From NBML01 sp029939535 (GTDB lineage: Bacteria; Desulfobacterota; Desulfobacteria; Desulfobacterales; Desulfobacteraceae), in the NCBI GenBank assembly GCA_029939535.1, contig JAOZST010000005.1, positions 1 to 45,661 on the forward strand: a stretch of DNA of 45,661 bases, read 5' to 3'. The translations under genes were made by a program, and so were the position numbers. The notes beneath the pieces were generated by a model, which saw only the letters and a list, made by a program, of their open reading frames with translations, was not told where the DNA came from and ran no database searches. Positions 1 to 8,175 of this stretch are shown piece after piece; within the stretch, counting starts at the first letter, position 1, and every line of letters begins with the position of its first letter.

Positions 1-287
1 TATTCTGATAATATTTTTCTTGCGTATCGATATCTATCCTTTAATTCTTTTGGAAACAGCCTGCTGATTACTTTTTCGTTGAGGACTTCGTCTTTTAATT
101 TGTTTATAGGAAAAAGTTTCAATAATAAATACCAGTCGCAACTTGTTAAAAATCTCCGGTAAAGATCTGTTTTGTCTCCTGGGATCTGCTCGGGCTTTCC
201 TTCAAGCAGTTGAAGCATATAGTCTATATCTACATTTCTGTCCCAGAAAAGTTTTTTTACTATTTTTTTTTTATCCAGGTAGGGCAT
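1..287 (-). CDS. Hypothetical protein, C-terminus outside window
   Basis: An open frame runs from an ATG at 285-287 to the window edge without a stop (95 complete codons visible). It begins MPYLDKKKIVKKLFWDRNVD and later reads FLTSCDWYLLLKLFP. The start lies 8 bases after the ugd stop, with AGGGA in the end of ugd as a possible ribosome binding site, so it is probably the last or next gene of the exopolysaccharide operon. The pattern FWD...DW..L......K..V.......L.....RYRYAR resembles small DUF6922-like proteins often found beside nucleotidyltransferase genes, but this is from memory and weak. No signal peptide or membrane segment is visible. Function unknown. Confidence 0.65.
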   Translation of the reverse strand, partial: MPYLDKKKIVKKLFWDRNVDIDYMLQLLEGKPEQIPGDKTDLYRRFLTSCDWYLLLKLFPINKLKDEVLNEKVISRLFPKELKDRYRYARKILSE

Positions 288-295
288 GGTTACAT

Positions 296-1630
296 TTATT
301 CCCTGCCAATACCATGATATTCAAAGCCCATTTCTTTTACTTCCTCGGGATCATACTGGTTTCGGCCGTCAAATATGACCCGTTCTTTCATGGTTTCTGC
401 CATAGTCTTAAAATCAGGCTGCCGGAAGGTTTTCCATTCTGTTACAAGAATTAAGGCATCTGTATTTTCTATTGATTTGTATTGATTGTCGTGGAATGTG
501 AGCTGCCCGTTTTTAAACCAGGTTTCAGGAAACTCTTTTCCGGCCTGGTCCATGGCAACGGGATCAAAGGCTTTGATGGATGCTCCTGAATTGATCAATT
601 CCTCGAGAATTACGGCTGAGGAGGCTTCTCTCATGTCATCTGTGCCGGGTTTAAAGGAAAGTCCCCACATGCAGAAGGTTTTGCCGGAAAGATCCCGGCC
701 AAATTTTTTAATAATTTTAGAGGATAGTACCTGCTTTTGAAGGTTATTTCTTTTTTCCACGGAATTCAGGAGCTCAGGTTCAAAACCCTTGTCTTTGCTG
801 GTTTTTATGAGGGCTTTGACATCTTTTGGAAAACAGGATCCCCCGTATCCGCAGCCGGGATAGATGAATGAGTATCCAATCCTGGAATCAGAACCTATTC
901 CCTTTCTGACGTTTTCCACATCCACGCCCAGATGTTCGCAGATATTGGATATTTCATTCATAAAGGATATTTTGGTGGCAAGCATTGAGTTTGCAGCATA
1001 TTTTGTCATTTCTGCATCCCGGACATTCATGAAGATGACTTTTTCCCTGTTCCGGGAAAAAGGAGCATACAATCTTTTCATTGTTTTTGCAGCCCTTTGG
1101 GAATCTGCGCCCACAACTATTCTGTCCGGCTTGAGAAAATCATCTACAGCAGCACCTTCCTTGAGAAATTCAGGATTGCTGACCACGTCAAATTCAATAT
1201 CAAGGTTCCGTTTTTCCAGTTCAGCCAGGATTGCGGCTTTTACTTTGTCTGCCGTTCCAACCGGGACTGTGGATTTGTCCACGATTACGGAATATTCTGT
1301 GATGTTCCGGCCTATCTGCCTGGCCACCTGGAGAACATATTGAAGATCAGCTGATCCGTCTTCCCCCGGGGGTGTTCCCACGGCAATAAAGAAAATATTT
1401 GAATCTTTTGATGCCTGCTCAAGGTTTGTGGAGAATTCAAGGGTTCCCTCCTTGAAATTCTGAATGACAAGATTTTCAAGGCCGGGTTCGTAGATGGGGA
1501 GTATGCCTTTTTTAAGGTTTTCAATTTTTTGTTCCTCAATATCAACGCAGGTTACCCTGGAGCCCATTTCTGCAAAGCAGGCACCCGTGACAAGCCCTAC
1601 ATATCCTGTTCCAATAATCGTAAGTTTCAT
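296..1630 (-). CDS. ugd: UDP-glucose 6-dehydrogenase
   Basis: Cytosolic NAD-dependent enzyme that oxidises UDP-glucose to UDP-glucuronate, a sugar precursor for exopolysaccharide. The 444-residue length is normal. The N-terminus shows the Rossmann motif GTGYVG (residues 7-12). The substrate-binding region has NPEFLKEGAA (152-161). The active-site motif GGSCFPKD lies at 263-270 with the catalytic cysteine at 266, and K210/K220 sit in the conserved helix. The C-terminal UDP-binding domain starts near 315 with WGLSFKPGTDD. The start is only 6 bases after the exosortase stop, in the same direction, so it is co-transcribed with the exosortase genes. GDP-mannose dehydrogenase belongs to the same superfamily; the sequence overall reads as the UDP-glucose type. 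Confidence 0.95.
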   Translation of the reverse strand: MKLTIIGTGYVGLVTGACFAEMGSRVTCVDIEEQKIENLKKGILPIYEPGLENLVIQNFKEGTLEFSTNLEQASKDSNIFFIAVGTPPGEDGSADLQYVLQVARQIGRNITEYSVIVDKSTVPVGTADKVKAAILAELEKRNLDIEFDVVSNPEFLKEGAAVDDFLKPDRIVVGADSQRAAKTMKRLYAPFSRNREKVIFMNVRDAEMTKYAANSMLATKISFMNEISNICEHLGVDVENVRKGIGSDSRIGYSFIYPGCGYGGSCFPKDVKALIKTSKDKGFEPELLNSVEKRNNLQKQVLSSKIIKKFGRDLSGKTFCMWGLSFKPGTDDMREASSAVILEELINSGASIKAFDPVAMDQAGKEFPETWFKNGQLTFHDNQYKSIENTDALILVTEWKTFRQPDFKTMAETMKERVIFDGRNQYDPEEVKEMGFEYHGIGRE

Positions 1631-1636
1631 GATAGG

Positions 1637-2479
1637 TCAGCCTTTTATTTTTTCTATTCTCATTTCAATGATAAAAACAATATATACCAGGATCAATGCA
1701 GCACCAAATATAATGAGGCCTGATATGTCGTGGAGGAATCCATGGGCAGTTTCAGGACCTATCCAGGCCGCCATGGCTCCTGTGATGGTGAGACGGATCA
1801 CATTAACTACAACGGCTATGGGAATGGCTGAAAAAAAGAGTATCCATTTTTTGAAGGTATCTATCGGTGCAAGGAAGGCAAATATTCCTGTGAGAGCTAT
1901 AAGTGAAGTCAGAGACCTTAGCCCGGAACAGGCATCCACCACCTCAAGGGAGGTGTTTGCAAGATGCAGGATATTGCCTTCCCTGAAAACCGGGATACCA
2001 AGCAATTGAATGCTCTGGGAAGATATGTTTGCGGCAAACAGCTGGAGAGGAAAAGCGATCTTGTTCCACAGAATGGCAGGGATGGGTATCATGATGATGA
2101 GATAAGCCACAGGGATCAGCACCTGCCTGAACATGTTGAATCCATAATAATAAACAATGATACCTGACAAAGTTATGATCATGGAAAACCGCATCAAAAA
2201 AAGCTCTGCACCCAGATTGCCTGCAATATGGACCAGCATGCCCAGAACAATGATAAAAATTCCAGTTTTTGAAGACTCATGGGGTATTAAAGCGAGTTCA
2301 TTTTTTTTATACCAGACCATGTACAGGGCCACAAAGGGAATTAAAAACCCATGGGAAAAATTGGGATCATTTGACCAGTCAAAGATGAGGGCAGCAATGG
2401 CTTTGTAGTAGAGAAAGCCGAATACCAGGGCAAGGATCAGTATCTGGAAGAATATTTTTTTATTAAAATTTAGATTCAT
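1637..2479 (-). CDS. xrtA: Exosortase (XrtA-type transpeptidase-like membrane protein)
   Basis: Polytopic inner-membrane cysteine protease/transpeptidase of the exosortase family, which by family knowledge removes the C-terminal PEP-CTERM sorting tail from exported proteins. The 280 residues contain about eight hydrophobic segments. The family triad is intact: Cys184 in VDACSGLRSL, Arg229 in VVNVIRLT, and His250 in HGFLHDISG. EpsI is encoded by a separate gene just upstream; its stop and this start share one base (TGATG), so translation is coupled. Assignment to the XrtA subtype rests on the neighbouring kinase, chain-length, transferase and TPR genes, all of families tied to XrtA exopolysaccharide loci, and not on a subtype-diagnostic residue. 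Confidence 0.9.
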   Translation of the reverse strand: MNLNFNKKIFFQILILALVFGFLYYKAIAALIFDWSNDPNFSHGFLIPFVALYMVWYKKNELALIPHESSKTGIFIIVLGMLVHIAGNLGAELFLMRFSMIITLSGIIVYYYGFNMFRQVLIPVAYLIIMIPIPAILWNKIAFPLQLFAANISSQSIQLLGIPVFREGNILHLANTSLEVVDACSGLRSLTSLIALTGIFAFLAPIDTFKKWILFFSAIPIAVVVNVIRLTITGAMAAWIGPETAHGFLHDISGLIIFGAALILVYIVFIIEMRIEKIKG

Positions 2480-3114
2480 CAGGAAGGAATGTGCTCATTA
2501 AGAACAGGGTAAATTTTTCGGGCAAATTCTTTTAATGTCTTAAGGGTTGTTTGTTCATCTGTAGTTACAGGGGAAATCAGGCGGACGAAAGAACCGTCTG
2601 TTCTCTGCTTTATGACGGAATCGATCACCAGCCAGATTTTCTGCATATATTCGGAGGCTATAATCCTGCCCCTTGACTGGAACCAGTAAAGGACAATCTG
2701 TTTTTCCTCACCTTTTTGAAGCAGGAGTTTTATGACCTTGATATCATTTCCTGTATCAGAAACATTTACATCAACAATGGAGGTATTCGTTATTTTCCAG
2801 CCGGCTCCGGGCATGCAGTTTTTTGGAGAATGAATGATATCCCCCTCTTTCTGACTCTGGTAGAATCCTACATAGAGATTTACCATTTCACCGGAAGGCC
2901 TCGCATAATTGGACAGAATATAGTCTTCCAAACCCAGGATATTGTAGACCTTCTGGTCAAGTTCGCCTTTGCGACCCTGCCATTGGCCTATTTCAAGGGG
3001 AAACTGGCTGAAGGGTTTGTTGGGTTTTATCTTTTCTGAGTGGCTGGTAAGGGTTGTTACAAAGGCGGTTATCAGCATTATCAGGATTATTATTGTTGTT
3101 TTTTTGAATTTCAT
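2479..3114 (-). CDS. epsI: EpsI, exosortase-associated protein
   Basis: Exosortase-associated EpsI protein (DUF3485 family), found as a neighbour or C-terminal fusion partner of exosortases. The exact biochemical role is not established. The 211 residues start with a membrane anchor or signal segment (about 6-24), followed by a periplasmic domain. The family hallmark HSPKNCMPGAGW is at about 97-108, with a conserved cysteine, and WFQSRGR follows further on. It overlaps the exosortase start by one base. The gene starts about 40 bases after wecB, and that spacer contains no obvious terminator. Confidence 0.9.
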   Translation of the reverse strand: MKFKKTTIIILIMLITAFVTTLTSHSEKIKPNKPFSQFPLEIGQWQGRKGELDQKVYNILGLEDYILSNYARPSGEMVNLYVGFYQSQKEGDIIHSPKNCMPGAGWKITNTSIVDVNVSDTGNDIKVIKLLLQKGEEKQIVLYWFQSRGRIIASEYMQKIWLVIDSVIKQRTDGSFVRLISPVTTDEQTTLKTLKEFARKIYPVLNEHIPS

Positions 3115-3154
3115 TGATTTTGAATTGTGCGTATGGGAGTGTCGCTATTTATTT

Positions 3155-4282
3155 TTAATTTTGGATTTTATCAGGCCTGTCAACATTCTCAATACTCAAA
3201 ACTCTCTGAATGCATGCTGCCACCCGGGATGCAGTACGTCCATCCCAGAGGTCTGGTTTTCTGCCCTTTTCGAATTTTCCTTTAAGTATTTCATCAGCCA
3301 GGTTTGAAACGTTTTCATGGGTACAGAGCTGGTTTGTTCCCTGGGCAATGGTAACGGGTCTTTCTGTATTGGATCGAAGGGTCAGGCAGGGAATTCCAAG
3401 ATAGGTGGTTTCTTCCTGGACACCGCCGGAATCGGTAATTAACATTTTACTGGCCATGACAAGGTTCATGAACTCTTTATAGCCCAGGGGTTCAGTAATA
3501 TGGATATCGCCTGTTTTCTGCAGGATCATTTCAAAACCTGTTTCTTTGAGGTTTGCCGAGGTTCTCGGGTGAACAGGAAAAATCAAAGGGATTCTGGATG
3601 AAATATCAGACAGGGCTATGCAGAGTTTGTTTAATATTTCAGGATTATCCACGTTGGACGGTCTGTGGAGTGTTACCAGGCCGTAGGCATGTTGGTTGAG
3701 GCCGAACTTTTCTGATATATTGAGGTTTTCTATTTTTTCCCTGAGCATCTCAAGGGAGTCGATCATTATGTTTCCCACCCGGGTTATTTTCTCTGCATCC
3801 ACGCCTTCCTTTATCAGATTTTCATCTCCATCGGAAGATGGGGTCCACAGGTAGTCGGCAATACTGTCTGTTACAAGTCTGTTGATCTCTTCGGGCATGG
3901 TTCTGTCAAAGGACCGGAGGCCTGCTTCCAGATGGGCGGTTTTAATGCCGAGTTTGACTGCTGCAAGGGTTGCTGCAATGGTTGAATTGACATCACCCAC
4001 CACGACCACAAGGTCTGGAGGGGATTCCAGGAGGATTTTTTCATAGGCAATCATGACACTGCCTGTCTGCTCAGCATGGGTACCGGAACCTACGTTGAGA
4101 TGGATATGGGGTTCCGGCAGATTAAAATCTCTGAAAAATACATCTGACATGTTCAGGTCATAATGCTGCCCTGTATGAACAATGATGGGCTCAAGGATCT
4201 GGTGCTTGATCAATTCATGATACAGGGGTGCTATTTTCATGAAATTGGGTCTTGCTGCTGCTATGAGGTGTATTTTTTTCAT
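3155..4282 (-). CDS. wecB: UDP-N-acetylglucosamine 2-epimerase (non-hydrolysing)
   Basis: Interconverts UDP-GlcNAc and UDP-ManNAc in the cytosol, supplying an amino-sugar precursor. The 375 residues match the family length. Visible signatures are RPNFMKIAPL near the N-terminus, HTGQHYD (36-42), the GDVNSTIAA and HLEAGLRSFDRTMPEEINR blocks with the catalytic acidic residues, TLHRPSNVDN, and the UDP-binding DSGGVQEETTYLGIPCLTLR with NTERP after it. No clear Shine-Dalgarno is seen before the ATG; the 67-base spacer upstream holds an imperfect inverted repeat (4294-4334). In this setting it probably provides ManNAc or ManNAcA units to the exopolysaccharide, together with ugd-like dehydrogenase activity. 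Confidence 0.95.
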   Translation of the reverse strand: MKKIHLIAAARPNFMKIAPLYHELIKHQILEPIIVHTGQHYDLNMSDVFFRDFNLPEPHIHLNVGSGTHAEQTGSVMIAYEKILLESPPDLVVVVGDVNSTIAATLAAVKLGIKTAHLEAGLRSFDRTMPEEINRLVTDSIADYLWTPSSDGDENLIKEGVDAEKITRVGNIMIDSLEMLREKIENLNISEKFGLNQHAYGLVTLHRPSNVDNPEILNKLCIALSDISSRIPLIFPVHPRTSANLKETGFEMILQKTGDIHITEPLGYKEFMNLVMASKMLITDSGGVQEETTYLGIPCLTLRSNTERPVTIAQGTNQLCTHENVSNLADEILKGKFEKGRKPDLWDGRTASRVAACIQRVLSIENVDRPDKIQN

Positions 4283-4293
4283 AAATGAATTTT

Positions 4294-4334
4294 GAGTTTT
4301 GAGTTGTAAGGGGCCTTCTCACTACTCATAACTC
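4294..4334. repeat. Imperfect inverted repeat in spacer
   Basis: The arms GAGTTTTGAGTTGT (4294-4307) and ACTACTCATAACTC (4321-4334) pair over 14 positions with two mismatches around a 13-base loop. It sits between the beta-barrel gene and wecB. It lacks a U-tract, so it looks more like an RNA-stabilising or processing hairpin, or a small repeat, than a terminator. Confidence 0.5.
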
Positions 4335-4349
4335 TCACTATTTTCTTTT

Positions 4350-5915
4350 TTATCGGTTAAAGACTTTACTTTCCAGAGACTGCCTGGAAGGCTCGGCTGA
4401 TGTGGTCTCCAGGCGAACAGGTCTTGCCGGGATAAGACTGACAGAAAAACTTGCTATGTTTTCAGTATAATCCTCTCTTTGAATTGAATCTGTATTAAAA
4501 TCATTGTAAGCATAGGAAAGATTCAACTGGAGCCACCTGAGAGGGTTCCAGGAGATCCCACCTCCAAACTCAATCATATTGTCCTTCCTGTCTGCAGCTG
4601 ATTCATAGAATTCAGCCAGTTCATAGGAACCAAACAGATTCAGGAACAGGTGTTTTTGCAATTGATAGTCCAATTGAAAACCTGCAAGGTAGGTTGTGGT
4701 GTTGTCATTTCTGTCATCGGCTGAAGATTCCTGATACTGATCCAGCCTATATGACCCATATAAAGAAGAAGACAGTCTTTTTTGAAGCTGGTGATTATAT
4801 TCGAAACCTGCCTGGTAATATGTTGAAAAGCCGTTGTTTATATTCTCTCCAGTGGACTCTCTGTATCCACTGGAGGCTGTAATGGTTAAAGAACGACTCT
4901 GGCTGAAATTAAAAGTTTTATACACATCCATGTCAATAAAAGGATCTGTTGAATCGTTGCTGTTCTCCCATTTCTGAAACAAAACACCCAGGCCTAAAGA
5001 GATTCCAGAATCTTTGGTTACATCCCAGTCAAAACCTGCAGAAGGATGATAAATCTGATGTTCTCCCGATGCCTGGTCTGAATAATAGTGTCGGTATTTC
5101 AAATATCCATCAAAATGTTTTGAAAATTTTCTCAGATAACGGATATGACCTTCTGTGGTTTCAATATCATTGACAGGATCATCCAAGGATTTGTTTTCAT
5201 GGGAAATTTCAGAATCAAGGCCGTTCAAGGGAGTGATCCAGTAAGTTATGAATGCAGAAGGTCTATATTGTGTGTATGTATCTTCATCAGAATTTTTATA
5301 GTCATCAAATTCATAGGAAAAATCCAGTCCCATTGTGTCTTTTTTACCAAATTGCCTGGAGATTCCAACGGTTGATGTATTCACTTCGTGTTCTTTGTAT
5401 TCCCCGGTCCTTATATTCTGATCAAAGTTGTTGGAGTACTCCTGGAAAAAATTAAAATTAGTGTATTTGGAAAGCTGGGTGTCTCCATATATGGAAGCGA
5501 TATTCTGCCAGGTATCGCCTTCATTGGTCTCATTTGTACCGCTATAGGACAAATGTGTAGAAATACTGGTCCGTCTGGAAGGATTGAATTCTCCATCAAA
5601 TGATGCTCTGTGTTCTAGAATATCTCTGTCATCTAAATTTTTATATTTTTTATATGTGGGATCATATGCCAGATAAATTTTATTGGTCTTACTTAAAAAA
5701 CCAACAGAAAAACCCAGGCCAACAGATGTAATGTATTCATTCTGTTTGTCATTTTCTGTTTTTAGATAATTGTCACTGTATTCCTCTGTTATGGTCAAGG
5801 TTGGAACCAGCTGTGTGATCATTCTGGAGTGGGCCAGAGAAATCGATACCAGCAAAAACATCAAGACTGAAAGCACTTGAACATAAAACCTGGGGCTGAA
5901 AATTTTTCGTTTCAT
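4350..5915 (-). CDS. Outer-membrane beta-barrel protein of the exopolysaccharide locus
   Basis: 521 residues with an N-terminal signal peptide (about 1-30, ending SLAHS). The mature part is made of alternating hydrophobic/polar strands rich in Tyr, Ser, Asn and Asp with many short turns, the picture of a large outer-membrane beta barrel. It resembles the putative beta-barrel porins (BBP2-like, TIGR03016-like) found in XrtA/PEP-CTERM exopolysaccharide loci, where a role in polymer export is presumed. A strong ribosome binding site (AGGAGGAAGG) precedes the ATG. A 100-N gap begins 35 bases upstream, so the promoter-proximal side cannot be read. Confidence 0.8.
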   Translation of the reverse strand: MKRKIFSPRFYVQVLSVLMFLLVSISLAHSRMITQLVPTLTITEEYSDNYLKTENDKQNEYITSVGLGFSVGFLSKTNKIYLAYDPTYKKYKNLDDRDILEHRASFDGEFNPSRRTSISTHLSYSGTNETNEGDTWQNIASIYGDTQLSKYTNFNFFQEYSNNFDQNIRTGEYKEHEVNTSTVGISRQFGKKDTMGLDFSYEFDDYKNSDEDTYTQYRPSAFITYWITPLNGLDSEISHENKSLDDPVNDIETTEGHIRYLRKFSKHFDGYLKYRHYYSDQASGEHQIYHPSAGFDWDVTKDSGISLGLGVLFQKWENSNDSTDPFIDMDVYKTFNFSQSRSLTITASSGYRESTGENINNGFSTYYQAGFEYNHQLQKRLSSSLYGSYRLDQYQESSADDRNDNTTTYLAGFQLDYQLQKHLFLNLFGSYELAEFYESAADRKDNMIEFGGGISWNPLRWLQLNLSYAYNDFNTDSIQREDYTENIASFSVSLIPARPVRLETTSAEPSRQSLESKVFNR

Positions 5916-5950
5916 TCCTTCCTCCTAAAGGGTTATCGTTGAAACGGTTT

Positions 5951-6050
5951 NNNNNNNNNNNNNNNNNNNNNNNNNNNNNNNNNNNNNNNNNNNNNNNNNN
6001 NNNNNNNNNNNNNNNNNNNNNNNNNNNNNNNNNNNNNNNNNNNNNNNNNN
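5951..6050. other. Assembly gap (100 N)
   Basis: Exactly 100 N, the usual placeholder for a gap of unknown length. It separates the export protein stop (6057-6059) from the beta-barrel gene. The bases just before the gap on the minus strand read TGATAAATG, so an ATG sits 3 bases after the export gene stop and could open a gene hidden in the gap. Confidence 0.95.
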
Positions 6051-6056
6051 CATTTA

Positions 6057-6650
6057 TCAAGGAACAATAATAATATCATCGGCCTGGAGCAAAATATCTT
6101 TCTTCAGATTCCCATCAGTAATATCATCATAATCTATTTTAATCATTTCGTCTTTGCCCAGCCCTTTTCGCACCAGAATGATTTCATCCTTGGATGCCCA
6201 TTCTGTGAAGCCCTTGGCAAGGGCAAATGCCTGGACCACTGTTAGTTTTTTTATGAGAGGAAATTCTCCCACACTCTGAACCTCACCCAGGATGTAATAT
6301 TTCTGACTGCCCGGGTTTGCAAGGGTCACCGTTACCGTGGGGCTTTCAACAAAATCGGCTAATTTTTCTTCAATTGTCTTTTTAAGCTCCATGGTGGATC
6401 TGCCGGCTGCCTGGAGATCATCCAGCAGGGGAAATGTTATTTTTCCGTCATTTCGGACCATGACCTTACCAAAAGACAGATCTTTTTCCTTCCATGTACT
6501 GATTTTTAACACGTCGCCGATACCGATCTTATAATCTTCTGAATTTCCAGTAGTTTTATCCTGGGAAAACCCTTTTGCCGGTGTCAGGACCATTAAAAAA
6601 AACAGGGTACAAACAAGACCAAGAACAATTTTTGAATAATATTTTGACAT
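6057..6650 (-). CDS. Polysaccharide export protein (Wza-like, SLBB)
   Basis: Periplasmic/outer-membrane export component of the Poly_export family. An upstream in-frame ATG exists (6734), but the ATG at 6648-6650 is preferred because GGAG lies just before it and it starts directly with a signal peptide (MSKYYSKIVLGLVCTLFFLM, then ending about AKGFSQ). The Poly_export domain begins YKIGIGDVLKISTW and contains VRNDGKITFPLL; the SLBB-type segment follows (YYILGEVQSVGEFPL). It ends ADDIIIVP. At 197 residues it is shorter than E. coli Wza, as is usual for exosortase-type loci. The cysteine in the signal region is not in a clean lipobox. The next gene downstream is beyond or within the 100-N gap. 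Confidence 0.9.
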   Translation of the reverse strand: MSKYYSKIVLGLVCTLFFLMVLTPAKGFSQDKTTGNSEDYKIGIGDVLKISTWKEKDLSFGKVMVRNDGKITFPLLDDLQAAGRSTMELKKTIEEKLADFVESPTVTVTLANPGSQKYYILGEVQSVGEFPLIKKLTVVQAFALAKGFTEWASKDEIILVRKGLGKDEMIKIDYDDITDGNLKKDILLQADDIIIVP

Positions 6651-6684
6651 AGCTCCGCCCTTTCGATTACATTTGTCAGTTGTT

Positions 6685-6731
6685 AGTTGTGAGCTATGAG
6701 GAAGGATAAACTGATGGTTTTTCTCACAACT
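6685..6731. repeat. Inverted repeat in spacer upstream of export gene
   Basis: AGTTGTGAG (6685-6693) and CTCACAACT (6723-6731) form a perfect 9-bp stem with a 29-base loop, in the spacer between the sugar transferase and the export gene. Its words resemble those of the 4294-4334 repeat (GAGTTGT, CTCACTACTC), so the two may be related small intergenic elements. Confidence 0.45.
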
Positions 6732-6763
6732 CACTACTTAAAAATCACTGCTCAGATTCTTTT

Positions 6764-8158
6764 TTACCTTGCGCCCCTGCCAAATAAAACCGTTTTAATG
6801 GTTCGCAGGATAATGATAATATCCATGGCAAAGGACATATTTTTTATATAAAAAAGCTCATAATTAAGTTTTTCCACGGCATCATCTACAGTTGCCCCAT
6901 AGTCATAGCAGACCTGAGCCCAGCCTGTAAGGCCGGGTTTTACATTGAACCGCTGGGCATAAAATGGTATCTGGGTTTCCAATTCATCTGTGAAATATTT
7001 CCGTTCGGGCCTTGGACCCACCAGGCTCATTTTGCCTGTTAATACTTCCCATAACTGGGGCAGTTCATCAATCCTGTATTTTCGTATCACCTTTCCAACC
7101 CGGGTGATGCGCTGATCATTGGCATCTGCCCACACAGGACCGGTATGCTTTTCTGCATCTTCAGTCATGGATCGAAACTTGTGCATCATATATTCTTTTT
7201 TATTTTTACCCACACGATCCTGGGCAAAAAAAACAGGCCCCCTGGAATCCAGTTTGATCAATATTCCAGTAATCAGCAACAAAGGGAAAAGCAGCACCAG
7301 CATGACAGAGGACAGGACGATATCTTCAATTCTCTTTAAAAATGATTTCAGTCTGGATTTCTGGAATCCTTCTGCAAAAATAAGCCAGGAGGGATTAATC
7401 TTCCGGACAAGGACTTTGCCCGTTAACATTTCATAGAATGAACTCCCCTCAAGGACTTCAATCCCGGCTGTTCTGCATTGAATTAATTCCTCCGTTGGAA
7501 AACTTCCCCGTTTTTCTTTTAAAGCAACAATCACTTTTTTGATTCCAAGTTCAATGGCTTTATTGCACAGCTCTTTTGGGCTTTCTCCTTTGATAACCTT
7601 CCCTGAAATATCAGGTGGAAGATCACCCTCTTCTGAATCCGGAAAAATCATGGACAAAGTATATCCGCAGTCAATGGTTGTGGTTATTTCCCTGTATATT
7701 TCAAAGGCCAGATCACTGGAACCCAGAATAATAATCTTTTCATTGAATATGCCTCTGTTGAGCATCTGAACATATCCTATCCTCCATCCAACTATAAAAA
7801 CCAGTAGAAACAATATGCTTAAAATAAAAATTTTCTGGTCCACAATGGCCAGGGGAAAGACAAGATATATCACTGCAAGGGCAATGGATGTAATGCCCAG
7901 AGCCTGTAGCAGACGTATAATGATTTCACTGGTGGAGGAAACAATTTCAAAGTCATAGAGATCATTATAATAAAGGCTGATCTGACAGATAAATGTAATT
8001 AAGACGATTCTTAATACCAGGAAAAAATCAAACCAGTAGGAACTGGAAAAAGTCAACAGTACATTGGCAAGCAGGACAGAGCCAAATATAACAAACCCTT
8101 CAAGTATATAAAAAATAATATTCCGGATGGGAAAATATTGTTTTAAAACCCTGAGCAT
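6764..8158 (-). CDS. Initiating sugar-phosphate transferase, exosortase-system type
   Basis: Transfers a sugar-1-phosphate from a UDP-sugar to undecaprenyl phosphate, the first membrane step of repeat-unit synthesis. The 464 residues have four or five N-terminal membrane helices (about 15-130), a central nucleotide-sugar-sensing-like domain beginning KIIILGSSDLAFEIYRE, another hydrophobic helix (about 272-292), and the C-terminal bacterial sugar transferase domain. That domain shows FAQDRVGKN, MHKFRSM, YRIDELPQLWEVL, MSLVGPRPER and KPGLTGWAQV, all hallmark blocks. The arrangement fits the TIGR03013-like transferases of PEP-CTERM loci. The actual sugar cannot be told from sequence. It follows the kinase gene by 17 bases. 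Confidence 0.93.
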   Translation of the reverse strand: MLRVLKQYFPIRNIIFYILEGFVIFGSVLLANVLLTFSSSYWFDFFLVLRIVLITFICQISLYYNDLYDFEIVSSTSEIIIRLLQALGITSIALAVIYLVFPLAIVDQKIFILSILFLLVFIVGWRIGYVQMLNRGIFNEKIIILGSSDLAFEIYREITTTIDCGYTLSMIFPDSEEGDLPPDISGKVIKGESPKELCNKAIELGIKKVIVALKEKRGSFPTEELIQCRTAGIEVLEGSSFYEMLTGKVLVRKINPSWLIFAEGFQKSRLKSFLKRIEDIVLSSVMLVLLFPLLLITGILIKLDSRGPVFFAQDRVGKNKKEYMMHKFRSMTEDAEKHTGPVWADANDQRITRVGKVIRKYRIDELPQLWEVLTGKMSLVGPRPERKYFTDELETQIPFYAQRFNVKPGLTGWAQVCYDYGATVDDAVEKLNYELFYIKNMSFAMDIIIILRTIKTVLFGRGAR

Positions 8159-8175
8159 TTTATAATGATTTCTCT

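Noticed and set aside
5773..6060. A frame running through the gap in the minus strand
   Set aside because: It is read across N and has no protein features; the true stop and start lie around the gap.
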